Shown: one piece after another, positions 42,191-53,063 of the stretch
How positions within the stretch are numbered: the stretch's first letter is position 1
Layout of the letters: each line of letters starts with the position of its first letter
Assembly (NCBI GenBank): GCA_030695565.1
Contig: JAUYRZ010000091.1
Coordinates: forward strand, 1 to 64,000
DNA length: 64,000 nucleotides
Direction: 5' to 3'
Origin: Archangium sp.
GTDB lineage: Bacteria; Myxococcota; Myxococcia; Myxococcales; Myxococcaceae
Notes under the pieces: generated by a model
What the model was told of the DNA's origin: nothing
Seen by the model: the letters and a program-made list of their open reading frames with translations, nothing else
Databases searched by the model: none
Program-made: the position numbers and the translations under genes

Positions 42191-43129
42191 TCAGTCGAGG
42201 TCGTAACGAACCGTGACGGCGTTGTGATCCGACGCGTAGCCGGCGTCGACCTTGGTCGAGACCTTCTTCAGGCCCGGGTGCTTCGTGCTCATCACGTAGT
42301 CGAGCGTCGAGCTGCCGTGCGTTCCGGTGCGAAGGCCGCTGTCGTAGTCGACCTTGTTGCCGAAGACCTTGAAGTGGTTGCGGTTGAAGTCGCCGGTGAT
42401 GGTGACCGGGTGGCCCTTCTTCTCGAAGCGCTCGACCAGCTTGCCCATCTTGGTCATGTGCTGGTTCCACATCGCCTTGCGCCAGGGGTCGCTGCGCTGG
42501 ATCTTGGTGTTCCAGGCCCCGCTCACCAGGTGGGTGTTCATGTGGATCATCGTCTTGCCGGTCTCTTTGTTCTGGAGCTTCACCCACGCGACGGTGCGGT
42601 GAGGCGAGACGCCGGCCTGGCCGCCGTGCATGCGCTCCACGCCTGAGTCGAGCAGCTTGAACTGGTCGCTCTTCCACGAGATCGGCGTATGCAGGCCCTT
42701 GGGCATGAAGTGCTTGAAGCCCGGCAGGTTGCGAATCGCCTGGCGGTACCGCTCAGGAGAGATCTCCTGCCAGCCGATGATCTCGCCGGTCTTCGCGGCC
42801 TTGCGCACGTCGTGGAGCACCTTGTCCTGAGACATGAGGGGGTTGCTCTTCACGTTCATGCTGACCACGTCGAAGACACCCTTGCCCGGCTTGCTGCCCC
42901 CGGTGGGTCCAGTCAGACCGAGGCCGAGCGCCCTCGAGAGCCGACCGCCGACCACGCCGTCTTCCTTCCAGCCCCGGCTGTGCTCGAACTTCTGCACGGC
43001 CGCCTTCGTCCTCTTGTCGAACGTGTTGTCGACAGGACCCTTCAGAAGCTTCCGCTCCTTGAGTTCCTGCTCCAGCTTCCGAACCTGCGCTCCAGTGGAA
43101 CCAACGCTCAACCGTCGAATGGGGCTCAT
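42191..43129 (-). CDS. Endonuclease/exonuclease/phosphatase-family protein with a peptidoglycan-binding domain
   Basis: A 312-residue protein from the ATG at MSPIRRLSVG. Residues about 1-60 form a peptidoglycan-binding domain (GSTGAQVRKLEQELKE, VDNTFDKRTKAAVQKFEHSRG). The rest is an EEP phosphohydrolase with conserved residues DVVSMNVKSN, IIGWQEIS, MIHMNTHLVSG, ITGDFN and a final ASDHNAVTV, all needed for metal-dependent DNase-type activity. No classical signal peptide is visible. An upstream TTG at 43180 lies at the expected start site of a -10 TGTAAT element, so the protein may be 17 residues longer. It may be an exported nuclease. Confidence 0.85.
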   Translation of the reverse strand: MSPIRRLSVGSTGAQVRKLEQELKERKLLKGPVDNTFDKRTKAAVQKFEHSRGWKEDGVVGGRLSRALGLGLTGPTGGSKPGKGVFDVVSMNVKSNPLMSQDKVLHDVRKAAKTGEIIGWQEISPERYRQAIRNLPGFKHFMPKGLHTPISWKSDQFKLLDSGVERMHGGQAGVSPHRTVAWVKLQNKETGKTMIHMNTHLVSGAWNTKIQRSDPWRKAMWNQHMTKMGKLVERFEKKGHPVTITGDFNRNHFKVFGNKVDYDSGLRTGTHGSSTLDYVMSTKHPGLKKVSTKVDAGYASDHNAVTVRYDLD

Positions 43130-43185
43130 GTGGGATTTGTCGGCCGGGGGCCGTTCGTCGGCTTCAGGAGAAAGCGCCAACGGCC

Positions 43186-43191
43186 ATTACA
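43186..43191 (-). promoter_or_regulatory. Candidate -10 element (TGTAAT) of the nuclease gene
   Basis: On the minus strand, TGTAAT matches the -10 consensus in five of six positions. A start site about 7 nt downstream would fall at the TTG codon at 43180. Confidence 0.35.
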
Positions 43192-43235
43192 AAAGCGCAC
43201 CTATTTTTCATCCGCCTCGCCCGTGGCCACTCGTC

Positions 43236-43241
43236 TACAGT
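43236..43241 (+). promoter_or_regulatory. Candidate -10 element (TACAGT)
   Basis: TACAGT lies 12 nt before the ATG of the kinase-PilZ gene, with no Shine-Dalgarno sequence. Confidence 0.3.
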
Positions 43242-43253
43242 CGCCCTCGCAAG

Positions 43254-45080
<1,827 letters not shown>

Positions 45081-45824
45081 TTGAAGGCTCTGGCGTTGTT
45101 CGATGCGCGGGTGCAGCGCTGGCTTTCGGTCAGCGCGGTGCGCGAGGCCGTCACGGTCTGGGCCGTGTGTTTCGGCGCGACGGTGATCGCGTACCAGGCG
45201 TGGGCTCCCGCGGCGAAGGTGATCGCGACGGTCGGGTTTCTGTATCTGCCGCTCTCTGCGTGCCGCGCGCGCGGAGAAGATTGGCCGGACTTCGGCCTGT
45301 CGACGCGCACCCTGGGCAGCGACTTCCGGCAGTTTCTGGCGGTCTCCGCGGTGGTGTTCCCGCTGTTCATCGCCGGCTACGTCGCGTTCACCGTGTTGTG
45401 GCCGATGATTCCGCAAGGCCTGGCGAAGGCGCTCACGCCGTACACGGGGGCGGTCGATCCGCACTTCGAGTTTCGGCTTCCCGCCCGGTTCACCGAGTGG
45501 GCGATCGATGACCTGTTCGTGGTCGCGCTGCCGGAGGAGTTTTTCTACCGCGGCTATCTGCAGACGCGGCTTCGGGATGCGTGGCCCAGGGGGCGTTTGT
45601 TCTTCGGGGCCCGACTGGGAGCGGCGTTCTGGCTGACGGCGATCTTGTTTGCGCTCGGGCACCTGGCGATTTTTCAGGTGTGGCGGTTGGGGGTGTTCTT
45701 CCCGGCGCTGCTGTTCGGGTGGATGCGGGAGCGGAGCAACTCGGTGGTGGGGCCGGCGTTGTTTCACGCGGCGGCGAACCTGCTCATCAAGGTGCTCGAC
45801 GCGAGCTTCTTCGGGCGGGTTTGA
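45081..45824 (+). CDS. CPBP-family intramembrane glutamic endopeptidase
   Basis: A 247-residue membrane protein with about six helices and the conserved active site: EEFFYRGYL (two Glu and Arg), FALGHL and a late FHAAANL. CPBP/Abi proteases cut other membrane proteins inside the bilayer; some are proposed to process sorting-signal tails such as MYXO-CTERM. Its substrate here is not known. The start is a TTG that follows the stop codon of the kinase gene directly, so the two are co-transcribed. Confidence 0.87.
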   Translation: MKALALFDARVQRWLSVSAVREAVTVWAVCFGATVIAYQAWAPAAKVIATVGFLYLPLSACRARGEDWPDFGLSTRTLGSDFRQFLAVSAVVFPLFIAGYVAFTVLWPMIPQGLAKALTPYTGAVDPHFEFRLPARFTEWAIDDLFVVALPEEFFYRGYLQTRLRDAWPRGRLFFGARLGAAFWLTAILFALGHLAIFQVWRLGVFFPALLFGWMRERSNSVVGPALFHAAANLLIKVLDASFFGRV

Positions 45825-45839
45825 GGGTCAGCGACTGCC

Positions 45840-46649
45840 TCAGTGAATCGTGACGGAGAGCTTGCGATCGATCGCCAGCGTCGCTCCGTCGGGCAGCAAA
45901 ACCCAGCCTTCGCCCGCGGGCATTCCGGTCGCGACCACCACCGAGCGCCTGCGGCGGTGATCTCGCACCGACGGCTCGGCGTCACTCGAATGGGAGGTCA
46001 ACTCGTGGCGCCCGCACTCGGCCCGGCCCTCCAGCAGCGCGTAGGAAAGACTCTGAGAACCTCGCCTCGTGGCAACGACCACTTTTCCATTGCTGGCCAC
46101 CAGCGCGAACGAAGGCCGGGCGGTCACCCCTGCCCCGCCGGAGACCTGCTCGATCGCCTTCGCGCATGACAACAACCGCGCTGCGGCAGTGGCGGCATCG
46201 AGCTGTGGATCTTCGATTCGGCCGATGTCCCTGAGTTCGGCCAGGTAGCGCGCGAAGGCGGCTTCTTCCCAGGTCGGCCCCCGCACGGCGGCCGCGAGGA
46301 ATTCGGGCAGCTCTTCTCGCAGCCGCTCCCTGACCTGGTCACCCCGCTCGAGGTTGCCGACCGCGGCGAACAGCCACTGCCGGAAACGGAAAGGTTCGGC
46401 GCTGTCTTCGAGGCCCTGCCCCACGCTGAGCGCGCGGCTGGCCATGATCGCCACCTCGGAGTCAGGGGCTTCCCACGCTTCTTCAGCGGGGGCACCCCGG
46501 CCGTACCTGCGCTGGACCACCTGGCCGTCTTGCCAGCCCCCCACCCCCACGACTGAGCCCTTCTCGAAGGGGAATTGGGAGCGAACCCGGTCGAGCTCGC
46601 ACCGCAGCAGGGCGGCATCTGACGTGATGAGGGCGAGTACCTGCGACAT
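45840..46649 (-). CDS. Class II glutamine amidotransferase homologue lacking the catalytic Cys
   Basis: A 269-residue protein that fits the YafJ-type class II amidotransferase fold, with a core AEPFRFRQWLFAAVGNLE resembling the PF-F-WLFAHNG signature. The catalytic residue is normally an N-terminal Cys after Met removal; here residue 2 is Ser (MSQVLALIT), and the usual HNG is changed to VGN. A clear AGGAG 7 nt before the ATG supports this start. It is therefore probably not an active amidotransferase. The C-terminus ends with a basic segment followed by VLLPDGATLAIDRKL. It is divergent from the Hsp70 gene. Confidence 0.78.
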   Translation of the reverse strand: MSQVLALITSDAALLRCELDRVRSQFPFEKGSVVGVGGWQDGQVVQRRYGRGAPAEEAWEAPDSEVAIMASRALSVGQGLEDSAEPFRFRQWLFAAVGNLERGDQVRERLREELPEFLAAAVRGPTWEEAAFARYLAELRDIGRIEDPQLDAATAAARLLSCAKAIEQVSGGAGVTARPSFALVASNGKVVVATRRGSQSLSYALLEGRAECGRHELTSHSSDAEPSVRDHRRRRSVVVATGMPAGEGWVLLPDGATLAIDRKLSVTIH

Positions 46650-46703
46650 CGATGACTCCTAACCGGCCGGGTGCAGCGTCTCAACACGCGCCGGGGAACG
46701 CCA

Positions 46704-46720
46704 CTTCCCCTATCGGGAAG
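46704..46720. promoter_or_regulatory. Inverted repeat upstream of the Hsp70 gene
   Basis: CTTCCC (46704-46709) and GGGAAG (46715-46720) are complementary and lie in the divergent promoter region between the amidotransferase homologue and Hsp70. A CIRCE element is not present. Confidence 0.3.
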
Positions 46721-46744
46721 GAAGCGCACAGGAAGGAAACACGG

Positions 46745-46750
46745 TAACTT
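46745..46750 (+). promoter_or_regulatory. Candidate -10 element (TAACTT) of the Hsp70 gene
   Basis: TAACTT lies 7 nt before the ATG at 46758. Purine-rich GGAAGGAAA lies about 20 nt upstream of the ATG, too far for a Shine-Dalgarno sequence. Confidence 0.3.
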
Positions 46751-46757
46751 CGCGCCC

Positions 46758-48353
46758 ATGTCCGAAATCGCGGTCGGTATCGACCTGGGCACGTCGTATT
46801 CGTGTGTTTCTGCAGTCATCGACGGGCAGCCAACGGTGATTCCCAACGAGTGGGGAGAACTCACCCATGCTTCGTGTGTGTCGTTCCTGGAGGACGGCAG
46901 TGTCCTCGTCGGGAATGCCGCCAAGAAGAACATCATCACCAACGCCGAAAACACCGTGTACTCGGCGAAACGGCTGATCGGCCGCTTCTTCTTCTCCGAC
47001 GAGGTGAAGAAGGCGACGACGGTGATGCCGTACACGATCGTCGAAGGCCCCAACAACTCGGTGCGCATTCAGGCGCGCGGCAAGACGTTCTCGCTGCCCG
47101 AAATCTCGGCGCTCGTGCTCAAGGAACTCAAGGCGATCGCCGAGAGCTACCTGGGCGTGCCGGTGACCAAGGCCGTGGTGACGGTGCCCGCGTACTTCAA
47201 CGACAACCAGCGTCAGGCCACCAAAGACGCCGGCCGCATCGCCGGGCTCGACATCCTGCGCATCTTGAACGAGCCCACCGCGGCGGCGTTGGCGTACGGC
47301 TTCGGCCGCGACGTGAACCAGCGGGTGGCGGTCTACGATCTGGGCGGCGGCACGTTCGACGTCTCGGTGTTGGAGATCGGCAAGGACGTCTTCGAGGTGC
47401 TCTCCACCGCGGGCGACACCTACCTGGGCGGCGATGACTTCGACGATCGCATCATGAACTGGCTGGCCGAAGACTTCCTGGCCAAGCACAAGCTCGACCT
47501 CCGCCAGAATCGCTTCTGCCTGCAGATGCTCAAAGAAGCGTCGGAGCGCGCGAAGATCGAGTGCGGCCAGAACGGTGAAGCCGACATTCTGTGCCCCGGC
47601 ATCTGCCAGGACGTGAACGGCCGGGTGCTCGATCTCTCGGGTCACCTCACCGCCGACCAGTTCAACCGCATGGTGATGGACCTGGTGCAGGGCACCTTCA
47701 AGGTGACCGACGAAGCGCTCCAGAGCGCGCGCATGACGGTCAACGACGTCGACGCGGTGATCCTCGTCGGCGGCCCCACCCGGTTGCCCATCGTGCGCAA
47801 CTCGGTGAAGCACTACTTCCAGAAAGACCCCATGGAAGGCGTCGACCCCGATCAGGTGGTCTCGTTGGGCGCCGCGCTGCAGGCCCACGCGCTGCTCGAC
47901 AAGGCGACCGAGACCTTCCTGGTCGACGTCACCCCGCTCTCGTTGCGCATCGGTACGGTGGGCGGCTTCACCGAGAAGATCATCGAGAAGAACACGCCCA
48001 TCCCCATCGAGAAGTCGAAGACCTTCACCACCAGCCGCGACGGGCAGGACAAGGTGAAGATCCGCGTCTACCAGGGCGAGTCGAACCGCGCCGATGAGTG
48101 TGAGCTGCTCGGCGAGTTCGAGTTCGGCGGCTTCCGCATCGGGTACCGCGGCGACGTGAAGATCGACGTCACCTTCGAGATCGACTCGAACGGCATCGTC
48201 AACGTGCAGGCCGCTGACCTCGAGACGGGCCAGAAGACCTCCACCACCATCAGCTTGTCGTCGGGTCTGTCGGAGACCGACATCGAGAAGTCCATGCAGT
48301 CCAACCGCCAGACCCACCTCGCGAATCGGGATCTCCCCGCCCCCGCGCGCTAA
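46758..48353 (+). CDS. Hsp70-family chaperone (DnaK-like, short C-terminus)
   Basis: A 531-residue ATP-dependent chaperone. The nucleotide-binding domain has IDLGTSYSCVS, the phosphate loop VYDLGGGTFDVSVL, NEPTAAALAYGFG and the VILVGGPTRLP motif; the substrate-binding beta domain follows (about 390-500), with TPLSLRIGTVGG and NTPIPIEKS. The C-terminal helical lid of canonical DnaK (about 100 residues more) is almost absent. It is likely a specialised paralogue, such as SglK of Myxococcus xanthus, rather than the main DnaK; this is an inference from length and context. It precedes a J-domain gene by 13 nt. Confidence 0.92.
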   Translation: MSEIAVGIDLGTSYSCVSAVIDGQPTVIPNEWGELTHASCVSFLEDGSVLVGNAAKKNIITNAENTVYSAKRLIGRFFFSDEVKKATTVMPYTIVEGPNNSVRIQARGKTFSLPEISALVLKELKAIAESYLGVPVTKAVVTVPAYFNDNQRQATKDAGRIAGLDILRILNEPTAAALAYGFGRDVNQRVAVYDLGGGTFDVSVLEIGKDVFEVLSTAGDTYLGGDDFDDRIMNWLAEDFLAKHKLDLRQNRFCLQMLKEASERAKIECGQNGEADILCPGICQDVNGRVLDLSGHLTADQFNRMVMDLVQGTFKVTDEALQSARMTVNDVDAVILVGGPTRLPIVRNSVKHYFQKDPMEGVDPDQVVSLGAALQAHALLDKATETFLVDVTPLSLRIGTVGGFTEKIIEKNTPIPIEKSKTFTTSRDGQDKVKIRVYQGESNRADECELLGEFEFGGFRIGYRGDVKIDVTFEIDSNGIVNVQAADLETGQKTSTTISLSSGLSETDIEKSMQSNRQTHLANRDLPAPAR

Positions 48354-48366
48354 GTGACGAGAGACG

Positions 48367-49803
48367 ATGTCGAACGGCCAGGACAACAACTCAGGCAAGC
48401 CGCCAGCCCCTTCCGGGCCGAGCCGGCCTTTGCCTCGCGTGACCGCTCCTGGCGGGCCGGGCATCGTACCTCCGGTGAGCCCGGCGCCGGTGCGCGCGCC
48501 GATCGATCCGTCTGACGAAGTGACGCCGAAGCCGGGCCCCGCACCCCTCGATCCGCGGCCGCCCCAGATCGCGCCGCCGGGCACGCCCCGTCCAGCGCTG
48601 CCTCCGCAACGCCCGCCGCAAGCAGCAGGGGGCACGCCCCGCCCCGGTCCCGCGCCCCAAGCGCCTGGAGGTGGCACGCCTCGGCCGGGTCCCGCCCCCC
48701 AGGCGCCTCCTTCTCGCCCGCTGCCTACCATCTCGGCGCCCGTGCCCGCGTTGACCAACCCGATTGCCCAGCGGCCGCCCGCGGTGCTGCCCATCGGGCC
48801 GCCGGCCATCAGACCGTCCGTGCCTCAGGCGCCGCCGGCCGTACGCCCGGCCGCGGCGCCCCCGCCGCAACCGACCGCGGGGCCGCAGCGGCCCCTTCCA
48901 GCGATCACCGTGCAGACGGTGAGCGTGCCCCCGAGGCCGGTGATCGTTCCTCCCGTGGCAGCGCCCGTCGTGCCGGTGATCGCGGCGCCTCGCCCGGCCC
49001 TCATTCCTCCGGTGGCCACCGCGCCCCGCCCCGCGCCGATGGTTCCGCCTGCTCCGATCTTCACCCCGCCCGACGCGGGAGCGCCGGTGCCCGCCGCCCC
49101 ACCGCCGGTGCCCATGCGGCCGCCGACGGGCGCGCTGATTCCTCCCGTGGCGGCGCAGGCCGCGCGGCCGGCGGCAGCGCCCCCCGCGCCTCCCCGCCCG
49201 GGCCCCCTTCCTGCGACGGGCGCGGTGGAGACCATCGATCCCCAGCAGGCCTCCGCGTTGCGAAAACTCGCGCAGGGGCTCAACGCGCTCGACTACTTCC
49301 AGACCCTCGGCCTCGCGCAGACCGCCACGCCGGGCGAGATCAAGAAGGCGTTCTACCGGGAGAGCCGCACCTATCACCCCGACCGCTTCTTCCACCTGGC
49401 CGACACCCAGGAGAAGACGGACATCGGCAGCATCTACAAACGCATCACCGAGGCGTATTACGTGCTGCGCGACGACACCAAGCGCAAGAAGTACCTCGCC
49501 GACCTCGCCGGCGCCGAGCGCAACAGCAAGCTGCGCTACACCGACGCCACCGAGTCCGAGCTCAAGGCCGAAGCGCGGAAGTCGGTCGAAGAAGAGTTCG
49601 GCACCAGCCCCAAGGCGCGCCCGTTCTTCAAGACCGCCCTGGCCGAGTTCGAGAAGGGCAACCTCCCCGCGAGCCAGAGCGCGCTCAAGATGGGGCTGAC
49701 CTACGAGCCCGGCAACGCGCGCTTCAAGGAAATGCTGGCCGACGTGCAGAAGAAGATCGAAGACTCGCGGCGCGGCCAGGCTCCTTCGTTCATGATCAAG
49801 TGA
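48367..49803 (+). CDS. Pro-rich J-domain co-chaperone
   Basis: A 478-residue protein. The first 290 residues are Pro/Ala-rich and low in complexity (PRPGPAPQAPGG-type repeats), likely extended and unstructured. A complete J domain follows (LDYFQTLGLAQTATPGEIKKAF, HPDRFFH with the essential HPD, ITEAYYVLRDDTKRKKYL). The C-terminal tail is helical and TPR-like (FFKTALAEFEKGNLPASQSALKMGLTYEPGN). It should activate the ATPase of the adjacent Hsp70. The CvpA gene start overlaps its stop codon. Confidence 0.9.
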   Translation: MSNGQDNNSGKPPAPSGPSRPLPRVTAPGGPGIVPPVSPAPVRAPIDPSDEVTPKPGPAPLDPRPPQIAPPGTPRPALPPQRPPQAAGGTPRPGPAPQAPGGGTPRPGPAPQAPPSRPLPTISAPVPALTNPIAQRPPAVLPIGPPAIRPSVPQAPPAVRPAAAPPPQPTAGPQRPLPAITVQTVSVPPRPVIVPPVAAPVVPVIAAPRPALIPPVATAPRPAPMVPPAPIFTPPDAGAPVPAAPPPVPMRPPTGALIPPVAAQAARPAAAPPAPPRPGPLPATGAVETIDPQQASALRKLAQGLNALDYFQTLGLAQTATPGEIKKAFYRESRTYHPDRFFHLADTQEKTDIGSIYKRITEAYYVLRDDTKRKKYLADLAGAERNSKLRYTDATESELKAEARKSVEEEFGTSPKARPFFKTALAEFEKGNLPASQSALKMGLTYEPGNARFKEMLADVQKKIEDSRRGQAPSFMIK

Positions 49804-50543
49804 CGCTCGATCTCCTCGCACTCGGCGCGTTGGCGCTCTTCGCCATCTGGGGCGCCTTCAGCGGGTTCGCCCGCCAGGTCGCCCAGGCCGTGGCCGGTGT
49901 CGGAGCGGTGATCGCCGCCGCCCCCGCGGGCCGCTTCTTCGCAGCGCCGATGGCCAAGGCGATTCAGTCGTCGCTGACCGTCGGCGTGGTGGTGGCCACC
50001 ATCGTTTGCTTCATCGTCATCTACCTGTTCGTTCGCACGATCCTGACCACGATCCTGCGGCGCATCCTCGCCGGCAAAGACCCCAAGAACCGCTCGGCCG
50101 ATCGCACGCTGGGGTTCCTGCTGGGGGGCGCCAAGACGGCCGTGGCCCTGTGGATCGGGTTGTCGGCGGCGACCTTCATCGAGAACAACCTGGTGCTCGC
50201 GGGCAAGAAGTACACCTTCACCCCCAAAGATTCGAAGCTGGTGGTGCTGGCCCGGCAATACAACTTCATCGAGACGGTGCAGTTCTCGGGCGCCAAAGAC
50301 CTGGTGCTCGCCGCCAGGCTGGCCAGCGACCCCAAAGAGGCCGCCAAGCTCAAAGACAACCCCGACTACACCGCCCTGATGAAAGATTCGCGCTTCCGGC
50401 AGGTGGTGCAGGGCGACGCCTGGAAGAAGGCCCTCGAATCAGGCGATGTGCGTGGGCTGATGCAGAACAACCAGTTCGTCGAGCTGATCCACGACCCGAA
50501 AATGAACCCCCGGCTCGGGCGCCTGGCCGAGCAAGCCGACTGA
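49800..50543 (+). CDS. CvpA-family inner-membrane protein
   Basis: A 247-residue protein. The first 130 residues form four membrane helices with the CvpA pattern (LALGALALFAIWGAFSGFARQ, VVVATIVCFIVIYLFVRTI, DRTLGFLLGGAKTAVALWI). A soluble helical domain of about 110 residues follows (AARLASDPKEAAKLKDNPDYTAL). CvpA proteins are needed for colicin V production and envelope processes in some bacteria. The GTG start overlaps the stop of the J-domain gene, so the gene is coupled to the Hsp70/J module. Confidence 0.86.
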   Translation: MTLDLLALGALALFAIWGAFSGFARQVAQAVAGVGAVIAAAPAGRFFAAPMAKAIQSSLTVGVVVATIVCFIVIYLFVRTILTTILRRILAGKDPKNRSADRTLGFLLGGAKTAVALWIGLSAATFIENNLVLAGKKYTFTPKDSKLVVLARQYNFIETVQFSGAKDLVLAARLASDPKEAAKLKDNPDYTALMKDSRFRQVVQGDAWKKALESGDVRGLMQNNQFVELIHDPKMNPRLGRLAEQAD

Positions 50544-50588
50544 CGAAAACTCAGGCGGGTCGGATGCTGGATCTTGGGCGCAATTTTC

Positions 50589-50594
50589 TATAGT
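50589..50594 (+). promoter_or_regulatory. Candidate -10 element (TATAGT) of speA
   Basis: TATAGT lies 8 nt before the ATG of speA without a Shine-Dalgarno sequence, again matching the near-leaderless layout. Confidence 0.38.
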
Positions 50595-50602
50595 CCGCCC
50601 TC

Positions 50603-52603
<2,001 letters not shown>

Positions 52604-52611
52604 GGGTTGAG

Positions 52612-52647
52612 AGGTCCCCTCTCCCTCTGGGTGAGGGCCTCACGTCC
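52612..52647. repeat. Dispersed palindromic repeat, copy 6
   Basis: GTCCCCTCTCCCTCTGGGTGAGGGCCTCACG lies between the convergent ends of speA and osmC. Confidence 0.65.
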
Positions 52648-53052
52648 TCACGGATAAACGAACTGCATGGGCATCTGCAGCTCGGGGTGCAGGCTCTTCG
52701 CCACCGGGCAGCTCCGCGCGATCTCTTCGAAACGCGCGCGCTGCTCGGGCTTCGTGCCCGCCGGCATGGTGATCACGATCGCCAGCGATCCGATGCGCCG
52801 GGGCGGGCCCACCATCTCCTTCTCCACCCGCGCGGTGGCCTCGCCGAAGGTCAGCCCCTCTTTGGGAGCGACCAACGCCATGGTCGACAACGCGCACGAC
52901 GCGAGCGCCGCGCCCACCATGTCGGTCGGCGAAAAACTCGAACCATCGCCCCCGTTGTCCTTCGGAGGAACGGTGCGGATCACCGCGCCAGAAGGCCCGT
53001 GCGTCACCGCACACTCGAGACCAGCGATTCGAACCGTCATCGATACGCCCAT
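52648..53052 (-). CDS. OsmC-family peroxide-resistance protein
   Basis: A 134-residue OsmC/Ohr-type protein that reduces organic hydroperoxides with two conserved Cys. The first Cys lies in AALASCALSTMALV and the second in RSCPVAKSLHPE. The start at MGVSMTVRIAG follows an AAGGAG Shine-Dalgarno 6 nt upstream, which overlaps the stop codon of the histone-deacetylase-like gene. It is expressed after that gene. Confidence 0.9.
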   Translation of the reverse strand: MGVSMTVRIAGLECAVTHGPSGAVIRTVPPKDNGGDGSSFSPTDMVGAALASCALSTMALVAPKEGLTFGEATARVEKEMVGPPRRIGSLAIVITMPAGTKPEQRARFEEIARSCPVAKSLHPELQMPMQFVYP

Positions 53053-53063
53053 GAGCCGTCTCC

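Noticed and set aside
46650..46757. CIRCE or heat-shock operator before the Hsp70 gene
   Set aside because: No TTAGCACTC-N9-GAGTGCTAA element is visible; only a short CTTCCC/GGGAAG repeat was found.
48600..49200. CCG/GCC-rich region as a satellite repeat
   Set aside because: It encodes the Pro/Ala-rich N-terminus of the J protein in one intact frame.
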